From: Isoetes taiwanensis
Taxonomy: Eukaryota > Streptophyta > Lycopodiopsida > Isoetales > Isoetaceae
Direction of reading: 5' to 3'
Assembly (NCBI GenBank): GCA_021234155.1
Contig: JAJEKV010000035.1
Coordinates: forward strand, 4,230,224 to 4,294,223
Length of the DNA stretch: 64,000 nt
Below are positions 1 through 11,286 of the stretch, one piece after another. Within the stretch, counting starts at the first letter, position 1. Each line of letters begins with the position of its first letter. The translations under genes and the position numbers were made by a program. Under the pieces are notes generated by a model, which searched no databases, had not been told where the DNA came from, and saw only the letters and a program-made list of their open reading frames with translations.

Positions 1-330
1 TTATGCTCGCACCAAGATAAGTTAACTTTTTGTTAAGACTAACTTAACGAAAATTAGTTAAATTCTTTCGCACTAAAAAAGGTCATGTTATTCTTCTTAA
101 CTTAACGGCAAACAAAAAAAAAGGTTCGCACATGCCTTAGTTAAGTTAGTGCTAACCTAAAGCTAACGGCAATTCTTTCGCATATCTTTCGTTAAGTTAG
201 TGCCAAATGCTAACGGCAAATGCTTCATACGTGCCTCTGTTAACTTAGGTTTCTTAATTCAATTTCCTGCACGTGCTTCCGTTAAGTTATTTTTTGAACC
301 TAATTTTAGTTAATTGACGAAAAATTTATA
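1..330. repeat. GTTAAG/CTTAAC-rich degenerate repeat
   Basis: Low-complexity stretch in which short words such as GTTAAGTTAG, GCTAACGGCAA and TTCTTTCGCA recur at irregular spacing. No coding potential is seen. A related stretch near 5770-5980 contains the same words in the opposite orientation (for example TAACTTAACGGCAGGTGCGAA), so the two could be the ends of one decayed element of about 6 kb. The similarity is loose and no clean terminus or target duplication was found. Confidence 0.5.
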
Positions 331-520
331 ATGACGTGGATCCAAACTTGTGAGGTCTGACTCGCTATTAATGCCCAGTGGAATGCATGCTTAATAATGG
401 ATTTGTGTTGGTTCAAAGAGGTCATGTTTAACAATTGTGTCAGTTTAAAGAGGTCATGTTTAATAGTTGACTAGCTCTATTTTCCAAAGAGGTCATGTCT
501 AAAAATGATTTTTTTTAAGC

Positions 521-698
<178 letters not shown>

Positions 699-2695
699 CA
701 TTAATTATTGTCCCTTGTACCCTGAGGCCCGTGGACTTATGTAGCATGGGCGAGCTCCCTTACGGGCGTTACTAGCACATCGTGCTGGTTTACAATGTAA
801 CCTTTTCTGAAGGCTTTACTTTTCTCTATTAATACCGGCACCCCGCTTTGGATCGGCTTCATGGCCGTGCACGGGTGCGTCATTATCAATCAGCTTTGAG
901 CTGAGCGTTTTCAGGGCGGTTATGTTGCGCCTCTCAGGCGGTTCATAACAGAAGCCCTTTTTCTTTATGTACCTCTCGGTGCCTTGCCGTCATTTCCCGT
1001 ATTGCGTCTGCCAGATCCCTCATTGTTTCTGGCCTTGTCATCATGGTGTGTACGGGCTGGCCCCACCTTATATCTCTGTACTTGTTCCTGATGCTTTCAT
1101 ATACCGGGCATTCATTTAGCATATGATTTTCATCTTCCACTTCCCTCTCATCACAAATTCTCGCATAACCGATCCTCTCTCTATTCCCTCACACTGTCCT
1201 TTTCAATTCTTAGGTCGTGGCTTCCCATTCTGAATCTTGCTAGGATATCCTTCCTGGCTTTTCCTAGTAGATTACCCTGATACATCTGCTGTCCTATCTG
1301 CTGTCCCGGGTTGAATACTGTCAAAAGCCATGTTGTCTTGGGCCCCGTGTGATTTTGCAACCAAGCTTGTGTGGCTTTGTTTGTCCATTCGTCATTCCAT
1401 TCTCCTTCACTAATGATGTCACTCAGACTCATCCCCATTTTCCTTGTCCACATTGCTACATCCCTAAACCATCCGTTGCTCTCGATTATGTGGGCTTTCG
1501 CTGATTCACTGATCGCGATGCTCGCTAGCTTATTCGGTTTTCCACCTGCATTGTTCCTTATGAGATATCTGATGGTCCTTTCCCATGCCCTTACTTCCAT
1601 CGGTTTCTGCCCTGTCTCATATACTATAGTTGTTTGTGGTGTATTCGTTCTCAGCTTAAATTCCTGTTTATGCCATTGCCTGTAAATTCCTTCTTGCTTT
1701 TCCCATTTCTTCTCTGTCAGGCCCGGTCCCCGTGCCTCGCCCCCATATAGTCGTAGAAGTTGCAACTATCACAATGAACGTGATAGCATTTGATTTCCCA
1801 GCTTATTATCCTGCTTTTGTTGCAGAAATGTTTCATATTGTAATAGCTTCCGATGGCTGTCTGGAATCTTGCATCTGCCCCTTTAGCCCATTTCCCTGTG
1901 CCGTGTGCATCGTATCCCAGATACCTGTATTCTGTTGATTCTTCTAGCTCTGTTCCCAGATATTTAAACGGTTTATGTCTACTTTTGTGGCCGAAAAAGA
2001 CTATTTTGGTTTTTGCGAGATTAACTGTCAGCCCTGTCTTTTCGTAGAAGTTTTCCAACAAGCCAAGAACTGCGGCATCCCCTTGTTCTTTGTGGCCATC
2101 ATGCTCGGTCATCTCGCATATAGCATGATGGGTACTTTGGTGTCCCCTAGAATAGGGGCTGCCTCCCCCTTTGTTGTTCTCGCTATAAAATCCTCGTAAT
2201 ACATCTATGTATATTCCAAACAATGTGGGGATAGTGGGCACCCCCGCTTGACCCCCGTGTCACAATCTATCGCTTTCCCTTCTTCTTCCATTTTCAGATA
2301 TACATTATAGTACGCCTTGCAATTGCCCCTACCATATCCTTTTGGTGCATGCATTTTGTATTAGTTTTTCCCTTGAACTGTGGTCAAAAGCTTTCCTAAA
2401 GTCCACAAAGCAAAGATATTTTTTCTTCCCCCGGTTTTACGCTCGTTCTACCAGTATCCTGAGTGTCACTAGGTGGTCTGTTGTTGAGTGTTCCGGCCTG
2501 AACCCTGCCTGTCCCTGTGCTCTCCGGTTCCCTCCCTCTGCCCAATGCTTCAGCTTATTGTCTAAAACTTTTCCAAACCATTTTGCGAAAATGGAACTCA
2601 CCATTATAGTTCTGTAATTTCCAGGTTCCTGTCTGCTCCCTCCCTTGTGTAGGGGTATCACCCTGTTATACGCCCATCTAGCTGGTAGTCCTGTG
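699..2695 (-). mobile_element. LINE-A copy 1, 5'-truncated non-LTR retrotransposon (inactive)
   Basis: Minus-strand copy of the LINE that is nearly complete at 9.5-15 kb. Visible ORF2 pieces are the RT segment at 2661-2437 (PLHKGGSRQEPGNYR, GFRPEHSTTDH), the palm and thumb at 2241-1717 (TGLTVNLAKTKIVFFGHK, YLGYDAHGTGKWAKGADARF), the C-terminal part at 1765-1181, and the last ORF at 1140-943, which begins in the ED-H-C knuckle. It is truncated at the 5' end near 2695, loses frame repeatedly, and has stops, including at the RT catalytic box (near 2115-2130) where YADD has decayed to Y-A-R-stop. The 3' UTR at 705-930 aligns with 14760-14985 of the other copy. It ends in a (TATC)n tail. Confidence 0.9.
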
Positions 2696-2699
2696 TGTA

Positions 2700-3102
2700 T
2701 GATGCAACTTTGCCTTGCATATTCTAAAAACTCGAAATGAATATAAGATGTTCATTCCTGCATAATATAATGTAAAATTTGAAAACAATAGGTACTTATA
2801 GAGAAATAATTTCCCATAGATCATAGTCAAGATGGGATATAACCCTGCACATCTCTTTCTATAAGAGCAATCTCTTTTAGTGTGGATCCTTGCCATGATA
2901 ATTTGCAACCATTTGATAGCAGTGATTGGCAATATCCAATGCTATGGTTCGTAAACCTGCATTGCAAGGAAAAAAAAAGGAGTTGCTCCTGCATAAATTC
3001 AATGTGCCACGAAAAAGTTTCTGAAGACACTGCTTAACAAAATCAAACCCCTTAAAACACTGTTACAAATTATTCAAACATTAGAAAACAAATGCAATTC
3101 AA
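2700..3102. other. AT-rich sequence, nothing recognised
   Basis: Follows the 5' truncation point of LINE-A copy 1. Only short, poorly conserved ORFs are seen and no repeat or RNA gene was recognised. Confidence 0.4.
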
Positions 3103-3303
3103 TCACTTAAAAATGGAAGTTAAAAACCCTGAATTTTCATCCAACATTATATTTCCATATTGCATATCATTATGGCAAAAGCTAAGTTTCTTCCCAAACC
3201 TGATCCTGTGCTTCTGTAACTCCATAATCTCGTAAGAAAAATTATATAAGCCAAATTCCTTTATGATTTGATGATCCCCAGTTCTACAACTTTGTTTACC
3301 CAA
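3103..3303 (-). pseudogene. Choline/ethanolamine kinase exon remnant
   Basis: The minus-strand ORF contains LSFCHNDMQYGNIMLDEN. This matches the Brenner-type catalytic loop of choline/ethanolamine kinases (FCHND-x-x-x-NIM-x-D), the first step of the CDP-choline pathway. The residues preceding it, RIRFGKK, also fit the family. The following DYEYAS-type motif is missing: the frame runs into a stop 10 residues after NIML. No other kinase exon was recognised in 3.3-5.7 kb, and the family is normally about 350 aa. I read it as a single surviving exon of a decayed or transposed gene copy. A real exon of a gene whose other exons I failed to recognise is possible. Confidence 0.65.
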
Positions 3304-5769
3304 TCACTGTAGAAAGAAAAAAGGCAATAAATAACATGATACAAAGAGCAAGCAAATACTTAACGGTCTCTAGATGTTAGCTTGGAATACTCCTGGCACA
3401 TCAAATTGATAGAACTTCCATAATTAAGCAACTTGGAAACTGAAACAAGTGATCTGACTAGCACGAATGTGCTCCTCTAAATGCTCAAAAACCTTACAGC
3501 TCTGAATTAACTGTTTGTGCTAGCTCAGTTACATCATATGTTCTATAAGATAAATAGTATTTTTTACGTGAGGGAAGCAAAAATGTCCATGATACATTAG
3601 TGGGGAAACCTCCCCCACTAATGGGGAATCCTTCCCAATAATATGTAGTAGGTCTTCTGCCTTATACAGAAACTTCCCAGAAGCCAGATTTCTTGCAAAC
3701 CCCAGAGGATCTATATACCCATTTTTATCTGCTCCATTGCTTCGTTGCCATGAACATGTCCAAGAAAAATCTGTTTAGGATATTAGCCATAATGGTGGCA
3801 GATGAAATGGTTGGCTTTGAAATCAGCTTCTCTAAACACTCAATCTGATGCTTGGGTAATTTAAAAGATGTAGCCACATTAAATTATGGATTTCAAAAAA
3901 TAGACTAGTAGCAAATATAGCAAGAATTTATAAAACAAGATTTTTCACCTCTATTTGAGCATCAAATGGAGTTTTCCTTTCATAGTCAAGGCCAAAGTAG
4001 TTTACATTCACAAATCTAGAGAAAATACTGTCAACCTCATTCAAAGTCAATGGATTATATCTTTTTATGTCAAGTGTAGAGTACATCTTGATATTAGTAT
4101 GGTGATCTGATGTCTGTGCCTCCTCAATTGCATGCATCACCTTGAAAGCTTTTGCATATGGTTCTACTTGTTTCAATTCTAGGTTTGTGTTTCAAAATCT
4201 AGATTAGCAAGAATGTATAAAGCAAGAATTTCCACAGGATGAATGTGGCATCGTTGCGCGCAGCAAATCCAAGCTTCAAAAAAGCAACTCCAAACCATCG
4301 ACCCGAATATCATGCTGGATCAAAGTAATTTGCTCTCGTACCTCCCCATAATAAAAGGTGCCCCACTGTTTTCACCATCTATTCTTAAAACGATTCCATC
4401 ATCAGGGATTGCAGCAAGCTGGTAGATGCTTCATTCTTTTTGTATCAACTCTGGAACAACATGCTTAGTAAGGAACAAAATCCAGTTGTAAGCATTAGAT
4501 CCTCAATGATAAACTGATGTTGAATCTAGTCCAATCTCATTATTACGTCAGGTTTTCCATGGCTTTTCCATGGCTTTGAATCTTCCTTCAAAGTAATCGA
4601 CTAAAAGCACTCATAGAAGCAGTTCCATAAATAAAAAGAGTTAATCCATGGATTTTCTTTCCCATCCTTCCAAATATGCTTTAAGGAACATGGAACCAGA
4701 CGATCAACAAGCACAAATCCACAGACAGATTATGGATAGAGAATACTGCTAGATGACGGCTACGATGGGGAAATATCGAGAAGTAGAAAGAATACGTTTA
4801 CTGTTAACATCATTTCAAGCTATATAAAACTACGGCATGCTATTAGATAGTTCTTTCCAGAATACAGATATGCATTTATAGGAGGGACTTCTTGGGTCTT
4901 TAAATACTAGAATAAATACGATTGATGGGACAACATAGAAGAAGTCACTGCATACATATGAACAGAAACCTACCAATTATATAAAAGAGAGCTAAACTGT
5001 TTTCGAGCAAACAAAACGAAGCTGGCACTGGGCTTGCAATCTAAATGCCCTTCAAAGGGCAACTATCAAATGATTAGATAGCTGGGTCTCTTGTTTTCCA
5101 TGCTTATTGAATCCACTCCGTTTTGTCAAACCAAAACGAACCACGAAGAAGACCAACAAAAATAGTTGTCAACATTTGCAAGGCAATTAGAGAAACTTCA
5201 TCCATTCTGGATACTATAATTTCTTTGGACTACTATAGCTTTAAACTGAATCTGAAGAGCAAATCCAGATCTTAAATATCCACTTGAAGAAATGCCAAAA
5301 CCAACAAGGGAAATCTTTTGGAGTTTAAGGTATTTGATCGAATATCTCAAAACTGCTTGAAGTGCTGCAAAATCGTGCACATACCAATACTCCTTGCTAG
5401 AAATCGCAATAACAGCATAGTCTCTTGTAAGGACTTAAAAAAAGGGGCCCTTTCTTCAGGAAGTCTAATGCATTCCTTGCATCCGGAATGTATGAGAATG
5501 CAACTACCTCAATTTCCTTGTATTAGGTATTATAAACAGACATTTGGACAGTGCTTTGGCTAACTTGTTCTAGTGGATCTGGCCAGGCCCTACTTCTTGT
5601 GAAAAAGCACCTCCACAAGCAGCCCCACATCTTGCACGACCACCAAGAGGAGGTCTACTTCCCTCTCCGCGACGACTTCAACGATCGTTGGCCATCGACA
5701 TCATTCGAGCTTGAGCTACAAAATAATTGCCATTAAAGTGATCTTCGAAGATCACTTCAATTTTACGTT
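3304..5769. other. Unassigned AT-rich region with possible exon-like ORFs
   Basis: No gene is convincingly recognised. A minus-strand ORF at 4176-3928 (…YNPLTLNEVDSIFSRFVNV…) has protein-like composition and might be an exon, but I cannot assign a family. Other ORFs here are short. The stretch may hold decayed introns and exons of the same gene as the choline-kinase remnant. Confidence 0.3.
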
Positions 5770-5985
5770 CATAATTTTTTTTGGGTTAACTTTGTGTTAA
5801 GTTTATTAGCATAACATAAAGTAGTCTGAATGTTGTTTGGGTTAGGGATTTTAGATTAAAAAAATTAACGGAATGCTAATCATTTAACTTAATGGAACAT
5901 TAACCTAACTTGTGATGTGAATCTAAAAACCGATAAAAGCTTAACGAAATCCTAACTTAACGGCAGGTGCGAAGGTATCCTAAGC
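5770..5985. repeat. TTAACG-rich repeat related to the window start
   Basis: Contains GGGTTAACTTTGTGTTAAG, repeated TTAACTTAA and TAACGG words, and ends near CCTAACTTAACGGCAGGTGC. The words are those of positions 1-330 in inverted orientation. No ORF is seen. Confidence 0.4.
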
Positions 5986-7024
5986 AACATAGCTCCAAAC
6001 CTTGGTGGTCATAATTCTATGCTCTGATGCCAATGCTAGATATTGACTTCAAAAGACACAACCTTAAATCAAGACCATATAATATTGCTTCAACAAAAAT
6101 GGAATCTATACTGCTTGCATTAAAATTCAGCTTTGTTGTGCTCTAACAATCAATTCTACTGTTCTTTACAAGTATCTAGAGCTGCAACAAGTTGAATAGA
6201 CAATCAAATGAACCACAAATTTGTTGCTTCAAATTTGAATTTTTAATCTCGGTCTGAGCTGTCGATTCTTACTTACAACAGAGTTGCCGACTCACAATCC
6301 TGCCAAATTCAATAGTTTGAACCTACAACAATTCCGACCTTGAAAAGTCCACAATCAATCTTTGCAATCTGCAGTTTCGAATCTCTAACTCCAAACAGAT
6401 GAATGTTGCAAAACCTGCAGCTGGATTCTACATCTTCAATTTCGGCAATCGAGAAGCAGCACTATGCTCTAATCAAAACTTTCCAATCCCACTGCATTCA
6501 ATCGAAGGCATTAATACTTTATTAATTGATTGCACATGTGTGATTGCCGTTGCTCCATATCAAATTCGCTTTCAAAACCCTGTGCATTGCCAATCTACAA
6601 TTTTTCCTTTTTAACATTCTTTTCCTTCATCGACATGCACTATATTTGACACGTTTTTTTCTTTTTCTTTTTCTTTTTCTTTTTCTTTTTCTTTTTTTTT
6701 TAATAAATAATCCATATGTCTTTAACTCTTTATATCATAGACCATATGTGGCATGATAAAGTAGTAGGAGGAGCAATAGGATCATTGAAACCACCTCGAA
6801 ATCATCTACAACAACATAATTTGACATCCGTTGTATTATTGATGCATCCGTTGTATTATCATCAATATTCAAGCCTATATATTCAGCATTCTCAAAAACA
6901 TTGTCGATAGGCTTGCACGCTTTCCATGCTAAAAGGATGGTTTTAATTTAGTTTATGTGTTTGCATCATCTAGTATCTTCTTCTCCGCTTGTCGTTTTCC
7001 TCCACATTTTTCACCCCTTGGCTA
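5986..7024. other. Non-coding AT-rich sequence with a (CTTTTT)n tract
   Basis: A pyrimidine microsatellite, (CTTTTT)n, lies at about 6655-6702 on the plus strand. ORFs around it are short and have no recognisable similarity. Confidence 0.6.
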
Positions 7025-7217
7025 TATACATTATAGTAGCTGCATTCTTTGTGGATGCTATATGAGGAGTTAAAGCTAATCTTCATGCTGCATGTAAACG
7101 ATATTTTCAATAGGAAATTTTGATTTATACATTATAGTAGCTGCATTCTTTGTGGATGCTATATGAGGAGTTAAAGCTAATCTTCATGCTGCATGTAAAC
7201 GATATTTTCAATAGGAA
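7025..7217. repeat. Tandem duplication, period 101 bp
   Basis: The segment starting TATACATTATAGTAGCTGCA and running to about 7116 is repeated almost exactly from 7126 to 7217. No ORF crosses it. It is a local duplication of unknown origin. Confidence 0.85.
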
Positions 7218-7358
7218 AAATTGATTGGAGTAATCTAGGCATTAGAGAATGAAAAATGGCAAGTTCCTATCATTTTTGTCACAACATAAATCAAACTAGG
7301 ATTTAATTTACCACTAACTTGGTAATTTCTAAAGATAGCTTTTGCAATAAGGTTCTTA

Positions 7359-7440
7359 TGGGCGATGGGCGATGGGCGATATGCGATGGGTGATGTCAAC
7401 AGATTGGGCGATGTGCGAGGTCAACAGAGATGGGCGATGA
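7359..7440. repeat. GGGCGAT minisatellite
   Basis: Short array of GGGCGAT/GTGCGAT words interrupted by GTCAACAGA spacers (GGGCGATGGGCGATGGGCGA and so on). No coding potential. Confidence 0.7.
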
Positions 7441-8448
7441 CAGGTAAGTATCTGAGTCCAATCATAGATATTACAAAGCTATAGATTATATATATATAAT
7501 TATATCAGACGTCGATTAGGAGAAATGGTCTTGTTTTTTATCTCCGAGATATGAGTATCTCAGAAGGTTTTTGGGCTGATCATGGGGGAAACGAAGCAAA
7601 GAAATAGGTCGAAACAAGGGGCATCGTTGTGATCCAAGGATGGAGGCAGGGGCGTAAAAGGAATATCGTTCGGGATCATGTAATTACAGGGAAATGTAGG
7701 AAAGATGGACGAGACTCCGGCTTCCGGCGAATTTCAAAATATAGAGCCGTTAGAACGATCTGCATTTAATTTAAATTAATCTAAATTAACTTAAGTTAAG
7801 GGTGGAGGACGGTATACACTACAATTCAATTTAATTTAATTTAACTTAATTTAAGCTAATTCACTTTCAGCTCACTTAACCTAATTATATTTAATTCAAT
7901 CCAATTTAAAATCCTAGCGATTAAGAGGCTAGAGAGTAATATTAAGTAATGTTAAAATGTCACATAAATGTATGAATCATAAAAGGAGGGGGTAACGTGT
8001 CAAATTGGGGGCGATCGCGAGAATATGTGAATATGTGAATCATAATTTATAATGGGGGAGGTTAACAACTAAAATTGGCCCGGAGTAATCATTACAAGCG
8101 CCAGACCTAGGGGGGAGGGGACGTAATGAGGAAATAATTATGGCTGTAGAGCTAGGAAGGAATGGTACGAATGTCAGAGCAACAGGTAGCAGACAGGTGG
8201 CGGATACACATATACGAAAGAAGTAGGATAGGATAAAACAAGACCAGCAATTAAGACCGGCGGGCGTAATAAAGACGCGGGAATTCAGACAGATTTCGTA
8301 ACCCTAACAGGATATAATAAGAAGAAGGTGAAGAGTGAAGCTCCGCCTCCGAGCGCCTCAAGTTCTCACAGTTGCAGAAATTCCCGGGGCTCCGATTCCA
8401 GTGCAACGCCAAACCCAGCGCCAGCGCCAACAGATTTCTGCGCCCACA
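7441..8448. other. Non-coding sequence upstream of the cysteine-rich ORF
   Basis: Contains an AT-rich stretch at 7765-7920 made of TTAATTTAA/TTAACTTAA words. No gene is seen. TATAATA at about 8311 could be a TATA element for the ORF at 8449, but this is weak. Confidence 0.4.
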
Positions 8449-8997
8449 ATGGATAGAGGGAAAAGGATCGTCAGAGATGAAGATAAGGAAAGGAAATCAG
8501 CCGGAAAACGTCCGAGATCGGGAGTGCCGGGTAATCTTACCGTGCCTTACAATCCAGACCTTGAAGATTTGAATCCCTGGTGTATCTGTGATCCAGATTG
8601 CATATGCTTGGATAAGGGTTTAGGGACATGCATAAGCTGTGGGCGTGTACATTGCTTGTTTTGCGACCGCATACATCACGCGCAGTCGATGAAGGATGCC
8701 GGATACAACCTCGGTCTTTTAGGCGTGCTCGGGGTTCTGTCGGATAAGAATGACACAGTGCGGCGCCAAGATTTAGATAGAGTAATGCAGTGTTTCCACA
8801 GGCTTCAAATGCATGCAACGATACAAAAATCTGCCAGATATCAGCACAATCTCTTGATCGGTGACTATGGCAAAATCTGCATCTACTGCTGCGAGAAGAA
8901 CCCGGTGGATTTCTTATGCCAGGCTTTCTGCCATAGGAACCTGGAAAAGGTTCAGAACATTGGGGAGCCATCAACGGGGAAGGAGCAAAAGAAGTAG
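8449..8997 (+). CDS. Hypothetical cysteine-rich protein, 182 aa
   Basis: Single-exon ORF starting at the first ATG of the frame (MDRGKRIVRDEDK). The frame is open further upstream but has no earlier ATG. The N-terminal 35 residues are basic and look like a nuclear-targeting or disordered segment. Residues about 45-80 form a cysteine cluster (CICDPDCICLDKG, CISCGRVHCLFCDRIHH) with paired CxC and CxxC spacings typical of a zinc-binding knuckle. A second pair, CIYCCEKN, lies near residue 146. The middle segment is helical. I do not recognise the family. It is followed by a T-rich stretch and LINE sequence, so it may be a small nuclear gene or cargo of an unrecognised element. No disabling mutation is seen in 182 codons, which argues for recent function. 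Confidence 0.5.
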   Translation: MDRGKRIVRDEDKERKSAGKRPRSGVPGNLTVPYNPDLEDLNPWCICDPDCICLDKGLGTCISCGRVHCLFCDRIHHAQSMKDAGYNLGLLGVLGVLSDKNDTVRRQDLDRVMQCFHRLQMHATIQKSARYQHNLLIGDYGKICIYCCEKNPVDFLCQAFCHRNLEKVQNIGEPSTGKEQKK

Positions 8998-9540
8998 ATC
9001 CAAGCGATAAAGCATTGAGGGAAAAGGCGGAATGAAGGGAAAAATGGAGAAGGACCGAGGTGGTTAGGGCGTAACCTTAGGTTGTTTTTGGTTTTTGGTT
9101 CTTTTTATTTCTTTTTGTTTTGTTTCCCTACTGCTTTCTGTTTTTGTTTCTGTATTCCTCTTGAACAACCCTCTCTTTAGAGTATGATTCAGATGTGAAC
9201 CCTGTCAATTATTAAAAGAAGGACAACTGTAACAGCCAGTGGCTGAGTTTAACTGCTTAGAAGAAGTGAAATACCAGGCTCCAAGCTTGGCTAAGTGTAT
9301 CCAAATTATATGGACATGATTGTATTATCTCAGTTTTGAGAACATTTTCGGAATAGTAAATCGGAATTTATGATTATCAAAGGTGAAGTAGCTTCATTGT
9401 ATAACTTGAATTGCATGCGTATGATAAATTGATTATAGTTTAAAACATTATGCTCTGTGACAATGGTTGGGGAATTACGGATGTCTTTGTACACTATTTG
9501 AAATACACCAGAACCCAACAATCATGTGGCAAAATTAGAG
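8998..9540. other. T-rich downstream sequence, nothing recognised
   Basis: A T/G-rich stretch at 9075-9150 could hold transcript-end signals for the cysteine-rich ORF. No gene or repeat boundary is visible; the 5' end of LINE-A copy 2 must lie somewhere after about 9.5 kb. Confidence 0.35.
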
Positions 9541-10319
9541 AAATGGACCATGCCACGGCAAAGATCGAATCAGGACAAAAAGGGTGGCGAACATGTCGAA
9601 GCCAGGAAAAAATATAGGAAGAAAGGTGATAGATAAGCGAAGGACAAGGATACTATACCATGCTGTACAAGCCTCGTAAAGGTAAAGCGGGAACAGTGAA
9701 GGTACAAGACAAAGAACAAAGAGAACCTCAGAGTAAAAGGCGGACGGGGCAAGCTACGGGACAGAGAGGCTAAGCCTCCGCCGTACACCAGGATAGCGAG
9801 GGCTAGACCCACCAACTGGTAACCCGGACCACTAAAAACTCGTTAACATCTGGAGAACAACATATGACTTATAGCGGGGTATGAAGAATACCTTATGTGC
9901 CGAAATGGCCGACACGTCGGACAAGGGGGCAGATTACGAACTGAGGGGTTTAACCCCACCATAGGGCAGGACAACGTGGGCACGGCCCCAAAAGGTTCCA
10001 GATCACCAGAATGATGCATGTACAGAAATACAGAACTACAGAAATACGGAGATACAGAAGTACAGAAGCACGGAAAGGACGGAATAATGGCACGTAAATA
10101 CATAATCAATACAGGCAGGCAGCTACCAAACTAATCGGCCCCGAAAGGATCAACCTCGGGAAACAGACGAAGAAGATTGAATAACAATAAAAAGAGACGG
10201 GCGGAATAATTACGGACATTTTGAAATTCAAATTAAAACGGTAATTTTGAATAAAAATATCGTTTAGGATATATAGTCCTAAGGAGGTACCGCGAATACC
10301 TTACAAGAGAGAGTCTAGT

Positions 10320-11286
10320 ATGAGCGCACTGCCCAAAAGTCATCACCGATCCTTCTTGCAAACAAGAGCTATGGCCGACAGTATCATCAGCAGCAGCCAG
10401 CAGAGGAGAGCGGATGCAGCAAGGGCGCCAGTGAGCCAACAGGACCTTAGGGATTTCCTAGCACAGATGGACAAACAGTTAGAATCAAAGATCCCGAACT
10501 TGGATGCACTCAACGCGCTAGCGGAAACATGCAACAGTAACAAACTGGCCATCGCTAGCATGGACATGAGAGTAGGAGGGGTGGAGAAAACGAATGAGGA
10601 AATGCAGCGCAGGATGAACGAGATCGAAGAGGAGAAAGCAAAGATCCTGCAAAGGTTGGTTGAATTAGAGAAATCAAATGTTGAGCTGGATGCATGGGAG
10701 TCATTTGATAGGATAAAGCCACATTTAATGGAATATGAGGAGCAAAGTAAAATTAAGCATGATGTTAGGCTAATTGGGATAGCGGAGAGACCTAATGAGG
10801 ATATATATCGAAAGTTATCGCAGAAGTGCTAGACAAAGGTTCAAGGAACACAGAGCGCCATCGCCAAGGCTCTACTACGGTCAAAGTCGGTGGAGGGGAG
10901 ATCAAGCATATAAACCCGACAATCGAGACATGGCAACCAAAGAAAGAATCCCGCAGATGGGATCCGTTGATTGAGGAATGGAATCAAAGTACGAGAGTCC
11001 TTAATGGTGATGCAGCGACAAGGGCTACACAGGGAATTAGCCAAAGCCAGGGAGCTGAACCAAGCAGGGATACAGGCGGGGGTCAAGAATGGCAAGGTCT
11101 ACCTCCACACAAGAGAGTAAGAGAACAAGTGACCCAACCGCAAGAACATACAGTGGGGATGCAGGGGTTAGCAAAATCAACGGAAGCAGAAAAGGAAAAC
11201 ATACACCCCTCAAGGCAATACAACAAAGGTGGAGAGCAGATTGCGGGGGGAGCACCGAGGACGATCACGCTAGAAGGGAACCGTAA
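10320..11286 (+). pseudogene. LINE-A ORF1 (coiled-coil nucleic-acid-binding protein), frameshifted
   Basis: Starts at ATG 10320. The first frame (to 10832) encodes about 170 residues with a heptad-rich coiled coil (EKTNEEMQRRMNEIEEEKAK … LVELEKSN) followed by KHDVRLIGIAERPNEDIYRK. That resembles the RRM-like core that follows the coiled coil in L1-type ORF1 proteins (V-R-[LI]-x-G-[IV]-x-E-x-x-x-E-D). At about 10815-10830 the frame shifts and continues at 10826 (VLDKGSR…), a polar Gln/Gly-rich tail ending at 11291-11293, overlapping the ORF2 ATG at 11286. ORF1 proteins bind the LINE RNA and chaperone target-primed reverse transcription. The frameshift makes this copy a pseudogene unless it is a sequencing error. 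Confidence 0.7.
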
